This document shows, piece by piece, positions 5,266-6,255 of a stretch of 6,255 nucleotides of DNA. The position numbers and the translations under genes are program-made. Each line of letters opens with the position of its first letter. The first letter of the stretch is position 1. The notes beneath the pieces were generated by a model, which was given only the letters and a program-made list of their open reading frames with translations, was not told the origin of the DNA and searched no databases. The stretch is from Candidatus Hydrothermarchaeota archaeon (GTDB lineage: Archaea > Hydrothermarchaeota > Hydrothermarchaeia > Hydrothermarchaeales > WAQR01), in assembly GCA_015520145.1 (NCBI GenBank), contig WAQR01000025.1:1-6255 (forward strand). Reading direction: 5' to 3'.

Positions 5266-6255
5266 GAAGCTCGATTGTGTGCATTACTTTCCTGTCAATA
5301 CCTTTCTGTTTCAGTCCCATCTCCAGATACATCTTACATCCAAGGCAGCCTGTTGCAATTATCCCTGCATCAGCAGCCATTATGGCTTCTATCCTATTAT
5401 CCCTGATTTTCCTGGACATATCAGGATGGGCGACACTGAAAAGGCCTGCAAGTCCACAGCATCCCTCTCCTAACTCTTTTAGCTCGATGCCTGGAATGGA
5501 CATTATAATCTCCCTCGGCTCGTTTTTTATACCGAGTTCGTAACTGAGGTGACATGGATCGTGATACGAAACCGTTTCAGGGATGGTGTTTTTACCTTTC
5601 CTGAAACCTGTCTGTACCAGGTACTCTGATATATCGCGGACCTTCCTGCTCACTTCTGCTGCAAGTAAGGAGTTCTCCAGAAGTACGGGATACTCTTTTA
5701 GTGCGATTTTGCAGCTCGGGCAGCTTGTTATAATCGCGTCCACATCAAAGATAATATGCTTCATGTACTCAAGATTCTTCCCGGCAAGGTACCTGGTAGT
5801 CCGGCTGTCCCCGGAATAGAGTGCTGAAATACCGCAGCACACTTCATCATTTACAATTACTTCAACCCCATTTTCAGTTAATACATCAAGTACTGCATCC
5901 CCGACCTCAGGATAGAGATAATTTGCTGAACAGCCTGCAAAGAATACGACTTTTCGTCTTAAACCTGCGGCAGACCTTTTAGACCCTCCAGACCCTCTGG
6001 ATATTCTGCCCTCAACCTCCCCTGGCATTAGTCCCCTGCTTTTCATGCTGTTTTTTATAAATGGTCTGCCGGGCGGTATCTTGAACTTCGATTTTAGAAA
6101 CGGTCTGTAGAACGGGGCACACATCACACCGAACCGCAATAACGCCGGGTGCTTGATGGCCTTGAATACCGCTCTCTTAAACAGCGGCAGGCCCCTCTCT
6201 TTCACGACCCGTTCACGCGCTGCCAGGATGATTCTCCCAACATCCACGTCAGACG
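5240..6255 (-). CDS. Fe-S oxidoreductase subunit with two CCG domains (GlcF/LutA/HdrD-like), 5' end cut by window edge
   Basis: This is the C-terminal part of a cysteine-rich redox subunit, as found with FAD-linked glycolate or lactate dehydrogenases (GlcF, LldE/LutA) and in HdrD-like heterodisulfide reductases. Counting from the GTG codon at 6247, there are two CCG domains. The first has FFAGCS (Cys106), CCG (137-139) and CPSC (176-179). The second has DPCH (Cys232), CCG (263-265) and CLGC (301-304). All expected cluster cysteines are present. That GTG is probably not the start. The frame stays open to the edge and reads xCG-Ser-Asp-Val-Asp-Val-Gly-Arg, matching the CPS-x-VD segment that follows the last ferredoxin cysteines in GlcF-type proteins. 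An N-terminal 2[4Fe-4S] domain is therefore expected beyond 6255. A low-complexity linker (RGSGGSK, 84-90) precedes the first CCG domain. The substrate cannot be told without the partner gene. Confidence 0.9.
   Translation of the reverse strand, partial: SDVDVGRIILAARERVVKERGLPLFKRAVFKAIKHPALLRFGVMCAPFYRPFLKSKFKIPPGRPFIKNSMKSRGLMPGEVEGRISRGSGGSKRSAAGLRRKVVFFAGCSANYLYPEVGDAVLDVLTENGVEVIVNDEVCCGISALYSGDSRTTRYLAGKNLEYMKHIIFDVDAIITSCPSCKIALKEYPVLLENSLLAAEVSRKVRDISEYLVQTGFRKGKNTIPETVSYHDPCHLSYELGIKNEPREIIMSIPGIELKELGEGCCGLAGLFSVAHPDMSRKIRDNRIEAIMAADAGIIATGCLGCKMYLEMGLKQKGIDRKVMHTIELLRQSYKIL
5981..5998. repeat. In-frame 9-bp tandem duplication in the Fe-S protein linker (AGACCCTC-C/T)
   Basis: AGACCCTCC (5981-5989) is followed by AGACCCTCT (5990-5998). 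A more diverged third copy (AGACCTTTT, 5972-5980) precedes them. On the coding strand this gives the Gly/Ser-rich linker GSGGSK between the N-terminal region and the first CCG domain. The frame is kept, and a linker would tolerate such expansion. Confidence 0.8.

Noticed and set aside
1..6255. CRISPR array, tRNA, rRNA, insertion sequence ends, or defence cassette
   Set aside because: No regularly spaced repeats, tRNA-like cloverleaf, transposase motifs or terminal inverted repeats were seen on either strand.

Overview
The window looks like chromosomal DNA from a euryarchaeote, possibly in the Methanosarcinales/ANME/Archaeoglobi area. This is inferred from four things: an archaeal-type secretion/pilus ATPase, an aspartate kinase with two C-terminal ACT domains, A/T-rich TATA-like boxes ahead of genes, and heavy use of AGG/AGA arginine and ATA isoleucine codons. 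The genus cannot be fixed from the sequence alone.

Layout, left to right. (1) The 5' part of a thymidylate kinase gene (tmk), minus strand, running off the left edge. (2) A divergent intergenic region (453-616) rich in short tandem duplications and TATA-like motifs. (3) A complete archaeal type II/IV secretion-type ATPase (617-2197, plus strand) with no membrane-platform partner gene beside it in the window. (4) A 560-bp stretch without an intact gene (2198-2757). It holds a 54-codon coding-like frame directly in phase behind the ATPase stop, and a probable relic of an Ig-like surface-protein domain whose frame is broken by a perfect 10-bp tandem duplication. (5) hemC (2758-3672) and an aspartate kinase gene (3798-5204), both plus strand. 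(6) A convergent 35-bp junction and the C-terminal part of a two-CCG-domain Fe-S oxidoreductase subunit of GlcF/LutA/HdrD type (5240 to beyond 6255, minus strand), whose N-terminus lies past the right edge.

The intact genes are mostly housekeeping: dTTP synthesis, tetrapyrrole synthesis, the entry step of the aspartate amino-acid family, and a redox subunit. They do not form one obvious pathway, and each appears to have its own promoter. I do not see a convincing undescribed multi-gene system. The most unusual features are the decayed DNA behind the ATPase, the high number of perfect 8-14 bp tandem duplications (several at gene boundaries, two altering gene ends or reading frames), and three tandem in-frame TAG codons ending the aspartate kinase gene.
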